From: Streptomyces sp. H27-C3
GTDB taxonomy: Bacteria > Actinomycetota > Actinomycetes > Streptomycetales > Streptomycetaceae
Assembly (NCBI RefSeq): GCF_030063415.1
Contig: NZ_JASITA010000016.1
Span: forward strand, 1-64,000
Direction of reading: 5' to 3'
Length of the DNA: 64,000 bases
A program made the translations under genes and the position numbers. The notes beneath the pieces were generated by a model. That model saw nothing but the letters and a program-made list of their open reading frames with translations. It made no database searches and had not been told where the DNA came from. This document shows positions 49,978 to 58,220 of the stretch, piece after piece (the first letter of the stretch is position 1; each line of letters opens with the position of its first letter).

Positions 49978-50946
49978 TCAGGATGTCGTGGAGAGGCGGG
50001 CCGCGGAGGCGATGGTGGCTCGGGCCTCGCGTTCCGTGAGGCCTGTGCGGACCGCGGCTTCGGTGAGGGCGTCCGTGAGGGCGGGGCCGAGGCCGTTCTC
50101 GTGGGCACGGCACGCGGCCCAGAAGAGGCGGGTGTTGCGCTGCCCCTCGTGCGCCGCGAGGACGAACTGGACCAGGCCGTGGCCGCGTCCGGGCGGTTCG
50201 GCGTGGGGGCCGGGTCGGTCCGTGGGGTGGTGAGGGCGTGCGGGGGGCGCAATCAGGCGTAGGAGTGCGCCGGGGCAGGCGGCCGGGGCGAGGTGCGCCG
50301 TGCCCGGCGCCGTGCGGTAGATGCCCCGCGTGGTGAGGGAGCCGGGGCCCACCAGGTAGCCGCCGGCGCCGCGGATGTCGATGCCCGGGGCCAGGCGGCT
50401 CGCGGAGTTGGGGACGACGACCTCGGGTGGCGCGGTCAGCCAGAGGTGGCGACCACCGCTGGGGGTGAGGACCACGACGGTCTCCGGGATCGTGAAGAGG
50501 TGCTGGAGGGCGAGGTGGCGGAGGGCCGCGGTGCTGTCGGGGGCGGCGGTGGTTGATGTGGTGGGGCCTGGCGCGCCGGGGGCTGGGGAGGGGGCGGCGT
50601 ACGCCCCGGTGCCCGAGACGGTGGCGTCCGGGTCCGGCTTGGTGTCCAGATCGATGCCTACGAGGTGGTGCGGGGTCCGGCCGCAGGCGATGCCGTAGCC
50701 GGTGGCCCAGGGGGCGGCGGCGAACAGGGCGCGGACGGTGGCGGGGTCGGTGCTGGCGTCGTGCACGCCGTGTCCGGGCTGTCCGCACTCGCCGCGGCAC
50801 ACGATCGGATCGGCGGAGTCGCGGTGCGGGGAGCGCAGGGCGGGGAGCTTGGTCCGGGACAGGGGGATGACGGGGAGCCCGCGCTCGGCGGCGGAGAGAG
50901 CGTGGGCGAGGGCCAGGGTGGCGGCGCGCCGGTCGGTAGTGGCCAT
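49978..50946 (-). CDS. Bifunctional DNA primase/polymerase (prim-pol)
   Basis: Protein of 322 residues with a prim-pol domain (PF09250). Motifs include RGLPVIPLSRTKLPAL and GHGVHDASTDPATVRAL. The catalytic Asp pair is in HHLVGIDLDTKPDPDA (DxD). TPSGGRHLWL and GIDIRGAGGYLVGPGS follow. The C-terminal 100 residues are helical (LTEREARATIASAARLS). ATG 50946 is chosen. Such proteins occur in plasmids and in Streptomyces chromosomes; this one is outside the 57-base repeats. It probably shares an operon with the flavoprotein. Confidence 0.87.
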   Translation of the reverse strand: MATTDRRAATLALAHALSAAERGLPVIPLSRTKLPALRSPHRDSADPIVCRGECGQPGHGVHDASTDPATVRALFAAAPWATGYGIACGRTPHHLVGIDLDTKPDPDATVSGTGAYAAPSPAPGAPGPTTSTTAAPDSTAALRHLALQHLFTIPETVVVLTPSGGRHLWLTAPPEVVVPNSASRLAPGIDIRGAGGYLVGPGSLTTRGIYRTAPGTAHLAPAACPGALLRLIAPPARPHHPTDRPGPHAEPPGRGHGLVQFVLAAHEGQRNTRLFWAACRAHENGLGPALTDALTEAAVRTGLTEREARATIASAARLSTTS

Positions 50947-51267
50947 GCGTTCATATTCGTACAAATATTCGAAGAAAGGAAGGGGGAGGGGAGGGGGCGG
51001 ATTGGCCGAAAATGTGGCGGAACGCTTCTTCCCTTGCCCGGCCCGGATTCTGACGACCGTGACCGGCGTGAGCTCGGGGTTTGGGGGCGCGAAGGGGGTT
51101 TATCGACATGTCCTCACGCTTGAGGGGGAATTGGGCCGTCCGGGCTGGTTCGCCGGGGATTCGATAGGCAAGTCTGATCTCGCGACGTCGTGACCAACGC
51201 CGCAGCGGTCGGCCGGCCGCCCCGGAAAAGTCCGTACTTACCAGTCACAGTTCCTGGAGGAATTGAC
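50947..51267. promoter_or_regulatory. Gap upstream of prim-pol and of a secreted-protein gene
   Basis: A 321-base divergent gap. AT-richer sequence near 50950-50975 (TTCATATTCGTACAAATATTCG) may hold the prim-pol promoter. No operator or gene could be assigned. A strong ribosome binding site (TGGAGG) precedes the secreted-protein gene at its right end. Confidence 0.4.
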
Positions 51268-51579
51268 ATGGCAACCACCCGTACCGCTCGCACCTTCGCC
51301 GTTCTCGCCGCGCTGCCCCTCGTGGCGGCCCTTTTCTCGGGTGTCGCGGTTGCCGACAACGGCTCCTTTGCGAACAACGGATCCAACGCGAGCGTGGCCA
51401 CGGTCAATGGCAGCGGTGTCGGTCGCGACAACAACGGAAACTCCACCACCACGCAGCAGGTGGCGACCGGTTCCGGCGCCTCCAACCAGAACAACACCGC
51501 GGCCGTGAACGGCTCCGGTTTCACCGTGATCGACCAGTCGAACGAGAACGTTGCGGTGAACTTCACCAAGCTCTGGTGA
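51268..51579 (+). CDS. Small secreted Asn/Gly/Ser-rich protein
   Basis: Exported protein of 103 residues. The signal peptide FAVLAALPLVAALFSGVAVA is followed by a mature part of about 77 residues with no Cys and repeated Asn-Gly-Ser units (NGSFANNGSNASVATVNGSG, NNGNSTTTQQVATGSG, NENVAVNF). The spacing of Asn, Gln and small residues recalls amyloid or beta-solenoid surface proteins such as curlins, but no sequence match is claimed. ATG 51268 is set by TGGAGG. The role may be on the aerial surface; this is inference. Confidence 0.72.
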   Translation: MATTRTARTFAVLAALPLVAALFSGVAVADNGSFANNGSNASVATVNGSGVGRDNNGNSTTTQQVATGSGASNQNNTAAVNGSGFTVIDQSNENVAVNFTKLW

Positions 51580-51747
51580 ATCGCGGCCCTGTCGGGGCTT
51601 GTGCCTCGGGGTGAATGACGGCCTGCGCGACGGTGCTTCGGCGCCGTTGCGCGGGCCGTTCCCGTTGTGGAGGAGGAAGTGGGGAAGGGCGGGCGGGCCC
51701 TCGGTGGCGTGACGGGCCGGGTCCTCGACCTTGACAGCGCACGCAGA

Positions 51748-51764
51748 TCTGACGGACAGTCAGA
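51748..51764. promoter_or_regulatory. 17-bp palindrome upstream of the igr-like operon
   Basis: TCTGAC-GGACA-GTCAGA is a perfect 6-base inverted repeat with 5-base spacer, 35 bases before the acyl-CoA dehydrogenase start and 11 bases after a TTGACA-like -35 element (51731-51736). The form fits a TetR-type operator as in KstR regulation of sterol genes. No TetR gene is in the window. Confidence 0.6.
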
Positions 51765-51799
51765 AATCCTGATCCGTAACGTCGCCGGAGGCCACCGCC

Positions 51800-53026
51800 G
51801 TGCACCTAGCTCCCACCGCGCGTCAGCGGCAGCTGCGCGCAGAACTCCGCTCGTACTTCCGTGAGGTCATGCCGGAAGGGCGGCGCGTCGAGGATCCGGC
51901 CGAGCAACGCGCCCTGGTCCGGCGGATCGGCGCCGACGGGATGCTCGGGATCGGCTGGCCCGTCGCATACGGCGGGCAGGGGCGCGGGGCCGACGAGCAG
52001 TTCGTCTTCTTCGACGAGGCGTACCGGGCGGGCGCACCCGTTTCGATGGTCACGCTCAACACCGTCGGACCGACCCTGATGAAGTACGGGACGCCCGAGC
52101 AGAAGGATTTCTTCCTGCCGCGCATCCTGCGCGGCGAGATCGTCTTCGCGATCGGGTACACCGAGCCCTCGGCCGGTACGGACCTCGCCTCACTCCGCAC
52201 ACGCGCGTGCCGCGAGGGCGGCAACCCCGAAGATGCGGGCGGTGAGGGCGGCGAGTGGCTGATCGACGGACAGAAGATCTTTACCAGCAACGCCCAGAAC
52301 GCCGACTGGATCTGGCTGGCCTGCCGTACGGATCAGGCGGCCCCCAAGCACAAGGGCATCTCGATCATCCTGGTGCCGACGGATGCGCCGGGCTTCTCGT
52401 GGACGCCGATCGAGACGGTGGGCGGGCTGACCACGACCGCCACGTACTACGACGGGATCCGGGTGCCCGTCACGAATATGGTCGGTGAGGAGAACGCCGG
52501 CTGGGGACTGATCACCAACCAGCTCAACCACGAGCGGGTGGCGCTCGCGGCGATCGGGATGCAGGCCGAGGACTGTTACGACCAGGCGATGGCGTACGCC
52601 GCCACCCCCGACCCGGACACGGGCGAGCGGCCGGCGGACCGGCCCTGGGTGCAGGCGCGGCTGGCGGAGGCGTACGCCCGGCTCGCGGCGATGCGGCTGC
52701 TCAACTGGCGGCTGGTCGGGGACGTGGGGGCGGACGCCCTCGCGCCGGGGGACGCGAGCGGCGTGAAGTTCATGGGAACGGAAGCCGCGGTCGCGGTGTA
52801 CCGCATGTGCCAGGAGGTCACGGGTGAGGCCGGGCTGGTGCGGTCCGGTTCGCCGGGCGCCTTCGGGGACGGGGAGTTGGAGCGGATGAACCGGGCGGCG
52901 CAGATCAACACCTTCGGCGGCGGGGTCAGCGAGGTGCAGCGCGAGATCGTGGCGACGATGCGGCTCGGCATGCGCAGACCGAAGAGGGAACGGGCGAGGG
53001 CCACGGAGGGGGCGCGCCATGAGTGA
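51800..53026 (+). CDS. Acyl-CoA dehydrogenase (FadE29/ChsE-like)
   Basis: FAD-dependent dehydrogenase of 408 residues. N-terminal segments are ADGMLGIGWPVAYGGQGRGA and the FAD/acyl-CoA loop IGYTEPSAGTDLASLRTRA. The C-terminal region is INTFGGGVSEVQREIVATMRLGMRR. In mycobacteria two unlike subunits (FadE28/FadE29) form one heterotetramer that oxidises the cholesterol propionyl side chain; two unlike dehydrogenases are present here as well. GTG 51800 follows GGAGGCC. It is first in a five-gene operon, overlapping the next gene by 8 bases. Confidence 0.88.
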   Translation: MHLAPTARQRQLRAELRSYFREVMPEGRRVEDPAEQRALVRRIGADGMLGIGWPVAYGGQGRGADEQFVFFDEAYRAGAPVSMVTLNTVGPTLMKYGTPEQKDFFLPRILRGEIVFAIGYTEPSAGTDLASLRTRACREGGNPEDAGGEGGEWLIDGQKIFTSNAQNADWIWLACRTDQAAPKHKGISIILVPTDAPGFSWTPIETVGGLTTTATYYDGIRVPVTNMVGEENAGWGLITNQLNHERVALAAIGMQAEDCYDQAMAYAATPDPDTGERPADRPWVQARLAEAYARLAAMRLLNWRLVGDVGADALAPGDASGVKFMGTEAAVAVYRMCQEVTGEAGLVRSGSPGAFGDGELERMNRAAQINTFGGGVSEVQREIVATMRLGMRRPKRERARATEGARHE

Positions 53027-53963
53027 CGATCCTGATGAACTCCGGATGCCTGATGAGCTTCAGCTTTTCCACGCGCGGCTGAAGGCGTACGAGGGGCAGG
53101 CCGCCACGACCTCCGGGGTCGGCAAGGACCTGGTCAACGAGCCCATGATCAGGCACTGGTGCGAGGTGATGGGCGACGACAGCCCGGCGTACGCGGGGCC
53201 GGGCGCGGTGGCGCCGCCGACGATGTTGCAGGCCTGGACGATGGGCGGTCTCTCGGGGGACACGGGCAGGTCGGGCGCGTACGACGAACTGTTCGAGCTG
53301 TTGGACGGCGCGGGCTGCACCTCGGTCGTCGCGACCGACTGCGAGCAGGAGTACCTGCGGGACCTGCGACCCGGGGACCGCATCACGTTCGACGCGGTGA
53401 TCGAGTCGGTGTCCGGGCGCAAGACGACCAAGCTGGGCACCGGGCACTTCGTCACGACCCGGATGGATGTCAGGGCCGAGGGGGAGCTCGCCGGTACGCA
53501 CCGCTTCCGCATCCTCAAGTACGCCCCAGCGGAGGCCGGGAGAAAGACCAAGGAACCGGCCGAGGCCGCGCGCCCCAGGCCCGTCGTCAACCGGGACAAC
53601 GCCGGATTCTGGGCCGGGGTCGCCGAGCACCGACTGCTGATCCAGCGCTGCGAAAGCTGCGCGACGCTGAGATTCCCCTGGCTCCCGGGGTGCAACGCGT
53701 GCGGGGCGGCCGAATGGGACACGGTCGAGGCGAGCGGGGCGGGCACGGTCTTCTCGTACGTCGTCATGCACCGCCCGGCGTTCCCGGCCTTCGACCCGCC
53801 CTACGCGGTCGGGCTGATCGAACTCGCCGAGGGCGTGCGCATGATCAGCAACGTGGTCGGGGTGCCTTGCGACAAGGTGCGGATCGGCATGCCCGTACAG
53901 CTCGAATTCCTGCGCGTCGACGCGGATTTGGAGCTGCCGGTCTTCAGAGGGGGCGCGGGCTGA
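53019..53963 (+). CDS. ChsH2-like MaoC + DUF35 OB-fold protein
   Basis: Bifunctional protein of 314 residues. The N-terminal MaoC-like half (about 10-170) has MIRHWCEVMGDDSPAYAGPG. The C-terminal DUF35 half (about 190-310) has the zinc ribbon CESCATLRFPWLPGCNACG followed by an OB fold (SGAGTVFSYVVMHRPAFPAF). In Mycobacterium tuberculosis the same fusion (Rv3542c, ChsH2) pairs with ChsH1 as an enoyl-CoA hydratase and its DUF35 half binds the Ltp2 aldolase. ATG 53019 overlaps the preceding stop by 8 bases. Confidence 0.88.
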   Translation: MSDDPDELRMPDELQLFHARLKAYEGQAATTSGVGKDLVNEPMIRHWCEVMGDDSPAYAGPGAVAPPTMLQAWTMGGLSGDTGRSGAYDELFELLDGAGCTSVVATDCEQEYLRDLRPGDRITFDAVIESVSGRKTTKLGTGHFVTTRMDVRAEGELAGTHRFRILKYAPAEAGRKTKEPAEAARPRPVVNRDNAGFWAGVAEHRLLIQRCESCATLRFPWLPGCNACGAAEWDTVEASGAGTVFSYVVMHRPAFPAFDPPYAVGLIELAEGVRMISNVVGVPCDKVRIGMPVQLEFLRVDADLELPVFRGGAG

Positions 53964-53964
53964 C

Positions 53965-55254
53965 ATGGATTTCACACCCACCGAGGAGCAGACGGCGGCG
54001 CGGGAGCTCGCGGCGCGCATATTCGGGGATCTGTCGACGCACGAGAGGCTGACCGCGGCCGGGACCGGCACGGACGCCGGGCTGTGGAAGGAACTCTGCG
54101 CGGCCGGGCTGCCCGCGGCGGTCGAGGAGACGGGGCTGCTCGGCCTGGTTCTGCTGCTTGAGGAGCAGGGCCGGACCACAGCGCAGGTCCCGTTCGCGGC
54201 GACCTGTGTGTACGGGCTGCTCGCAGTGGCCGCGCACGGCACCCGGGAACAGCGGACCCGCCTGCTGCCCGCGATCGGTGCGGGCACGGTGGTGGTGACC
54301 GGGGCGTTCCCCGCGCGGGGGGCGATACGGGCCGACGCACCCGGGAGGCCGAACGGCACGGCGGCCTCCGCCACCCCGACCGGCACGGCGCCCGCCGCAG
54401 ACCCGACCGGCACGGTGCCCACCGCGAAGCTGACCGGCATTGCGCCCGTCGTGCCGTGGCTCCGGGACGCCACGTGGGTGCTGGTCCCCGATGCGGACCG
54501 GGGGCTCTGGCTCGTACCGACGGCGGACGCGACCGTGGGAGTCGAGCCGGTGGAGACCACCGCGCCCTGGTCCGCGGGCCGGCTCACGCTCACCGGGGCG
54601 CCGGGCGAACGGCTGGGCGGGCCGGGGCCCGGGGCGTACGAGCACGTGCTGGCGGCGAGCCGGGTCGCCTTCGCGGGACTGCAGGCGGGGGCGTGCGCGG
54701 GGTCCCTCGCGCGGGCCGTCGCGCACACCTCCACGCGCGAACAGTTCGGCCGCCCGCTCGCCACCAACCAGGGCGTGCTGCTGCGGGCCGCCGACGCGTA
54801 CATGGACACCGAGGCGATACGCGTCACGGCGTACGAGGCCGCCTGGCGCCACGACGCGGGCCTGCCGTTCGCCAAGCACGCGCTGACCGCGGCGTGGTGG
54901 GCGTCGGAGGCGGGGCAGCGGGTGGTGCACGCCGGGCAGCATCTGCACGGCGGGACTGGCGCGGACCTGGAACACCCCGTCCACCGGCACTTCCTGTGGG
55001 GCCGGCAGCTCGACGCGTACCTGGGCTGCGGCAGCGAAGTGCTCGCGGAGCTGGGGCGGTTGCTGGCGGATGCGGCAACGGAAGGCGAGGCGGACACGGC
55101 ACTGGAAGGCGAGGCGGATACGGCACTGGCCCCCGAGGCCGAGGTGCGCACAGCAATGGAAACCGGGGCGGATACGGCAACGGAAGTCGAGCCGGGCCGA
55201 GGAGAGAAGCCGAGCCGACAAGAGCAGCGGGACCAAGAGGAGGAGCCGGTATGA
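53965..55254 (+). CDS. Acyl-CoA dehydrogenase, FadE28/ChsE1-like, with insertion and tail
   Basis: Second dehydrogenase subunit of 429 residues. The conserved C-terminal domain has REQFGRPLATNQGVLLRAAD and HLHGGTGADLEHPVHRHFLW, as in FadE28. FadE28 itself is about 340 residues. The excess comes from a Pro/Ala/Thr-rich insertion of about 40 residues in the middle domain (residues about 125-165, with PTGTAP-like repeats) and an acidic C-terminal tail of about 60 residues. The tail contains two 24-base repeats (55081-55104, 55105-55128). The usual catalytic Glu could not be placed, which fits a partner subunit. The stop overlaps ChsH1 by 4 bases. Confidence 0.85.
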   Translation: MDFTPTEEQTAARELAARIFGDLSTHERLTAAGTGTDAGLWKELCAAGLPAAVEETGLLGLVLLLEEQGRTTAQVPFAATCVYGLLAVAAHGTREQRTRLLPAIGAGTVVVTGAFPARGAIRADAPGRPNGTAASATPTGTAPAADPTGTVPTAKLTGIAPVVPWLRDATWVLVPDADRGLWLVPTADATVGVEPVETTAPWSAGRLTLTGAPGERLGGPGPGAYEHVLAASRVAFAGLQAGACAGSLARAVAHTSTREQFGRPLATNQGVLLRAADAYMDTEAIRVTAYEAAWRHDAGLPFAKHALTAAWWASEAGQRVVHAGQHLHGGTGADLEHPVHRHFLWGRQLDAYLGCGSEVLAELGRLLADAATEGEADTALEGEADTALAPEAEVRTAMETGADTATEVEPGRGEKPSRQEQRDQEEEPV

Positions 55255-55691
55255 AAGTTGGCCACGAGCTGCCACCGCTGGAGATCCCGATCACCCGCAC
55301 GCTGATCGTCGCGGGTGCCGTCGCCTCGCGCGACTACCAGGACGTGCACCACGACGCCGAGGCCGCGCGGGAGAAGGGCTCCCCCGACATCTTCATGAAC
55401 ATCCTGACGACCAACGGTCTGGTCGGCCGGTACATCACCGACCACTTCGGCCCCGAGGCCCGGCTGCGCGCCGTGAGGATCCGCCTCGGAGCCCCCAACT
55501 ACCCCGGCGACACCATGGTTCTCACGGGCACCGTGGTGGCGGTCGACCAGGACGGCACCACCGAGGTGCGGGTCGTCGGTGCCAACGGGGTCGGCAACCA
55601 CGTCACCGGAACAGTGCGCCTCGCCCTGCCCGCCGCCTCGCCGGCCACCATGTCGGCCACTCCCTCGGCCGTTCCGGGAGGGCACCGATGA
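55251..55691 (+). CDS. ChsH1-like MaoC dehydratase
   Basis: Single hot-dog-fold protein of 146 residues. Active-site residues are in SRDYQDVHHDAEAAREKG (Asp and His of the hydratase-2 motif), with FMNILTTNGLVGRYI following. It matches ChsH1 (Rv3541c), whose complex with ChsH2 hydrates the enoyl-CoA made by the dehydrogenases. ATG 55251 overlaps the previous stop (ATGA), and its stop overlaps Ltp2. Confidence 0.88.
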   Translation: MKVGHELPPLEIPITRTLIVAGAVASRDYQDVHHDAEAAREKGSPDIFMNILTTNGLVGRYITDHFGPEARLRAVRIRLGAPNYPGDTMVLTGTVVAVDQDGTTEVRVVGANGVGNHVTGTVRLALPAASPATMSATPSAVPGGHR

Positions 55692-56854
55692 GCGTACGCG
55701 GAGCCGACACACTGGGTGGAAGGGCGGCGATCGTCGGCATCGGGGCGACCGAGTTCTCCAAGGACTCCGGGCGCAGCGAGCTGAAGCTGGCCGTCGAGGC
55801 GGTGCGGGCGGCCCTCGGCGACGCCGGGCTGACGCCCGCCGATGTCGACGGCATGGTCACGTTCACCATGGACACCAACCCCGAGATCACCGTCGCCCAG
55901 GCGGCCGGTATCGGCGAGCTGTCCTTCTTCTCCCGCGTCCACTACGGCGGCGGCGCGGCCTGTGCCACCGTCCAGCAGGCCGCCCTCGCCGTGGCGAGCG
56001 GAGTCGCCGAAGTCGTCGTCTGCTACCGGGCGTTCAACGAGCGCTCCGGGCGCCGGTTCGGCTCCGGGGTGCAGCACCGCGAGCCCTCGGCCGAGGGCGC
56101 CGCGCTCGGCTGGTCGCTGCCGTTCGGGCTGCTCACCCCCGCCTCCTGGGTCGCCATGGCCGCCCAGCGCTATCTCCATACGTACAACCTGACGCCCGAG
56201 GCCTTCGGCCATGTCGCCGTCACCGATCGCCGGCATGCCGCCCGGAACCCGGCGGCGTATTTTTACGGGAAGCCCATCACCCTCGCCGACCACGCCGCTT
56301 CACGCTGGATCGTCGAGCCGCTGCGGCTGCTTGACTGCTGCCAGGAGACCGACGGCGGGCAGGCGGTCGTGGTGACGAGCGTCGAGCGCGCCAGGGACCT
56401 CGCGCAGCGGCCCGCCGTGATCACGGCGGCGGCGCAGGGCGCGGGTCGCCGTCAGGAGGCGATGACCAGCTTCTACCGCGACGGCCTCACAGGGCTGCCC
56501 GAGATGGGTGTGGTCGCCCGTCAGCTCTGGCGGACATCGGGCCTCGGCCCCACCGACATCGATGTGGGCATCCTCTACGACCACTTCACGCCGTTCGTGC
56601 TGATGCAGCTGGAGGAGTTCGGATTCTGCGGTCCCGGCGAGGCCGCGGACTTCGTCGCCGCGGACCGCCTGCCGCTGAACACGCACGGCGGTCAGCTCGG
56701 TGAGGCGTATCTGCACGGCATGAACGGCATAGCGGAGGCGGTCCGACAACTGCGCGGCACTTCGGTGAACCAGGTGCCCGATGCGGCCACGACTCTGGTC
56801 ACGGCGGGCACCGGGGTTCCCACGTCCGGGTTGATCTTGGGTGCGGATGGCTGA
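55688..56854 (+). CDS. Ltp2-like thiolase-fold protein (steroid side-chain aldolase)
   Basis: Lipid-transfer/thiolase-like protein of 388 residues. It has AAIVGIGATEFSKDSGR, the thiolase-fold segments GGGAACATVQQAALAVASG, and C-terminal NTHGGQLGEAYLHGMNGIAEAV. In mycobacteria Ltp2 is a retro-aldolase that releases propionyl-CoA from the steroid side-chain intermediate, working with the ChsH2 DUF35 domain. Last gene of the operon, ATGA overlap. In Streptomyces the natural substrate (sterol or other branched acyl-CoA) is unknown. Confidence 0.88.
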   Translation: MSVRGADTLGGRAAIVGIGATEFSKDSGRSELKLAVEAVRAALGDAGLTPADVDGMVTFTMDTNPEITVAQAAGIGELSFFSRVHYGGGAACATVQQAALAVASGVAEVVVCYRAFNERSGRRFGSGVQHREPSAEGAALGWSLPFGLLTPASWVAMAAQRYLHTYNLTPEAFGHVAVTDRRHAARNPAAYFYGKPITLADHAASRWIVEPLRLLDCCQETDGGQAVVVTSVERARDLAQRPAVITAAAQGAGRRQEAMTSFYRDGLTGLPEMGVVARQLWRTSGLGPTDIDVGILYDHFTPFVLMQLEEFGFCGPGEAADFVAADRLPLNTHGGQLGEAYLHGMNGIAEAVRQLRGTSVNQVPDAATTLVTAGTGVPTSGLILGADG

Positions 56855-56906
56855 GGGTGGGGTGTAGGAGCCGTTCCGCGCCGGGGCGGGCACCTTCACT
56901 CTCCCT

Positions 56907-58046
56907 ATGAACCTACGACTGTGGGCCTTGCGCCTTCTCGGACACGCGCTCGTACTGGCCGTCACGATCGGTGTGCCGATCGCACCGCATCAGGCACGGG
57001 CGCAGGCAGGATCGCAAGCAGGAGTGCGGGAAGGAGCGCAGGCAGGACCGGAATCAGCGGCGCCGACGCTCCGGACAGCAGCGGCATGGGTGCCCGCGCG
57101 GGTACCCACGTACAGGCAGGCACCCGCACCCGCACCCGCACCCGCACCCGCACCCGCACCCGCACCCGCACCCGCACCCGCACCCGCACCCGCACCCGCA
57201 CCCGCACCCGCACCCGCACCCGCACCCGCACCCGCACCCGCACCCGCACTCGGCCAGGCGCCCGCCCCTGCCAACGCGCCCGCCATGCCCGCTCCCGCGC
57301 CCCTCGCCCCCGCCTCAGCGCTCCGCCCCCTGTACTTCCGTGGCTGGGCCTTCGACACCTGTATCGCCCCCACCCTCGCGACCATGCGTGCCTGGCGTTC
57401 CTCCCGCTACCAGGCGGTCGGCGTCTACTACGCGGGTCGCGGCAGGGCCTGCCGCAAGCAGCCGAACCTCAGCAAACGCTGGGTGGCCGCCGTGGACGAG
57501 ATGGGCTGGCGCGTGCTGCCCATCTTCGTCGGCTCGCAGTCGCCCTGCGTGCTGGCCAGGAACAAGAAGGCCGTCAGGATGGGCCGCGCCCCCTGGCGCC
57601 AGGGCAAGCGGGAGGGCGCGCACGCCGTCCGGCGCGCCAAGGCGCACGGCATGGACCGGGGCAGCGCCCTCTACCTCGACATGGAGGCGTACGACCTGCG
57701 CAACAGCCGATGCGCCCGCACCACCCTCGACTTCGTGCGCGGCTGGAACCGCACAGTGCGCCACTACGGATACGTCCCCGGCTTCTACAGCAGCGCCGAC
57801 TCCGGGGTGCGCCATGTGGAGCGCGCCCGCAGGGCGGGGGCCAAGGACCTTCCGACGGTGATGTGGTTCGCCCGCTGGCACACCAAGCCGTCCCTGTACG
57901 GCGAGCGGGCGCTGTCTCCGCGCGCCTGGCACCCGCACCGCCGGATCCACCAGTACGCGGGCAACGTGACGGAGAAGCACGGTGGCCGACGCTTCAGCAT
58001 CGATCGCAACAAGGTCGACGCCCCGGTCGCCCGTATCCGCCGCTGA
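56907..58046 (+). CDS. Secreted DUF1906 (Rv2525c-like) glycoside-hydrolase-fold protein with Ala-Pro repeat
   Basis: Extracellular protein of 379 residues. The signal peptide ends HQARAQAGSQ. A linker of about 110 residues holds a run of about 21 Ala-Pro dipeptides. The C-terminal domain (about 145-375) matches DUF1906: YFRGWAFDTCIAPTLATMRA, VGVYYAGRGRACRKQPNLSK, SALYLDMEAYDLRNSRC and QYAGNVTEKHGGRRFSID. The fold is a TIM barrel like GH25 lysozymes, with the acidic residues in LDMEAYD. It is probably a cell-wall-associated hydrolase; substrate unknown. Confidence 0.85.
   Translation: MNLRLWALRLLGHALVLAVTIGVPIAPHQARAQAGSQAGVREGAQAGPESAAPTLRTAAAWVPARVPTYRQAPAPAPAPAPAPAPAPAPAPAPAPAPAPAPAPAPAPAPAPAPALGQAPAPANAPAMPAPAPLAPASALRPLYFRGWAFDTCIAPTLATMRAWRSSRYQAVGVYYAGRGRACRKQPNLSKRWVAAVDEMGWRVLPIFVGSQSPCVLARNKKAVRMGRAPWRQGKREGAHAVRRAKAHGMDRGSALYLDMEAYDLRNSRCARTTLDFVRGWNRTVRHYGYVPGFYSSADSGVRHVERARRAGAKDLPTVMWFARWHTKPSLYGERALSPRAWHPHRRIHQYAGNVTEKHGGRRFSIDRNKVDAPVARIRR
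57121..57247. repeat. CACCCG hexanucleotide repeat, about 21 copies
   Basis: Uninterrupted (CACCCG)n across about 127 bases, encoding Ala-Pro in the gene frame. Its length makes it prone to slippage; loss or gain of whole units keeps the frame. The other frames read His-Pro, Arg-Thr and, on the minus strand, Arg-Val or Gly-Ala, all spurious. Confidence 0.95.
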
Positions 58047-58088
58047 CCTGCGAAGAAGGCCCGCCTGTCCCACGCGCCCCGAGATTCG

Positions 58089-58132
58089 ACCCTTATGAAA
58101 AAGGGTGCGCCCTCCACCTTCAGGAGGTGGGG
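58089..58132 (+). terminator. Two hairpins between the DUF1906 and sigma factor genes
   Basis: ACCCTT (58089-58094) pairs with AAGGGT (58101-58106). CCACCT (58114-58119) pairs with AGGTGG (58125-58130), and two further pairs extend the second stem. They follow the DUF1906 stop by 43 bases and probably end its transcript. Confidence 0.55.
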
Positions 58133-58220
58133 CAGGCACCAGCACTACAACCTGAGGCGGACCCACCTTCGGGACCTGGGGCCGATCCGCAACGGTAGTG
58201 CCCACTCCTAGCTTGGACCT

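Noticed and set aside
57121..57247. CRISPR array
   Set aside because: A simple hexanucleotide repeat without spacers. No spaced repeats or cas genes anywhere in the window.
56921..58198. Open frames coding long Arg-Thr, His-Pro or Gly-Ala repeats
   Set aside because: All are alternate readings of the CACCCG repeat in the DUF1906 gene.
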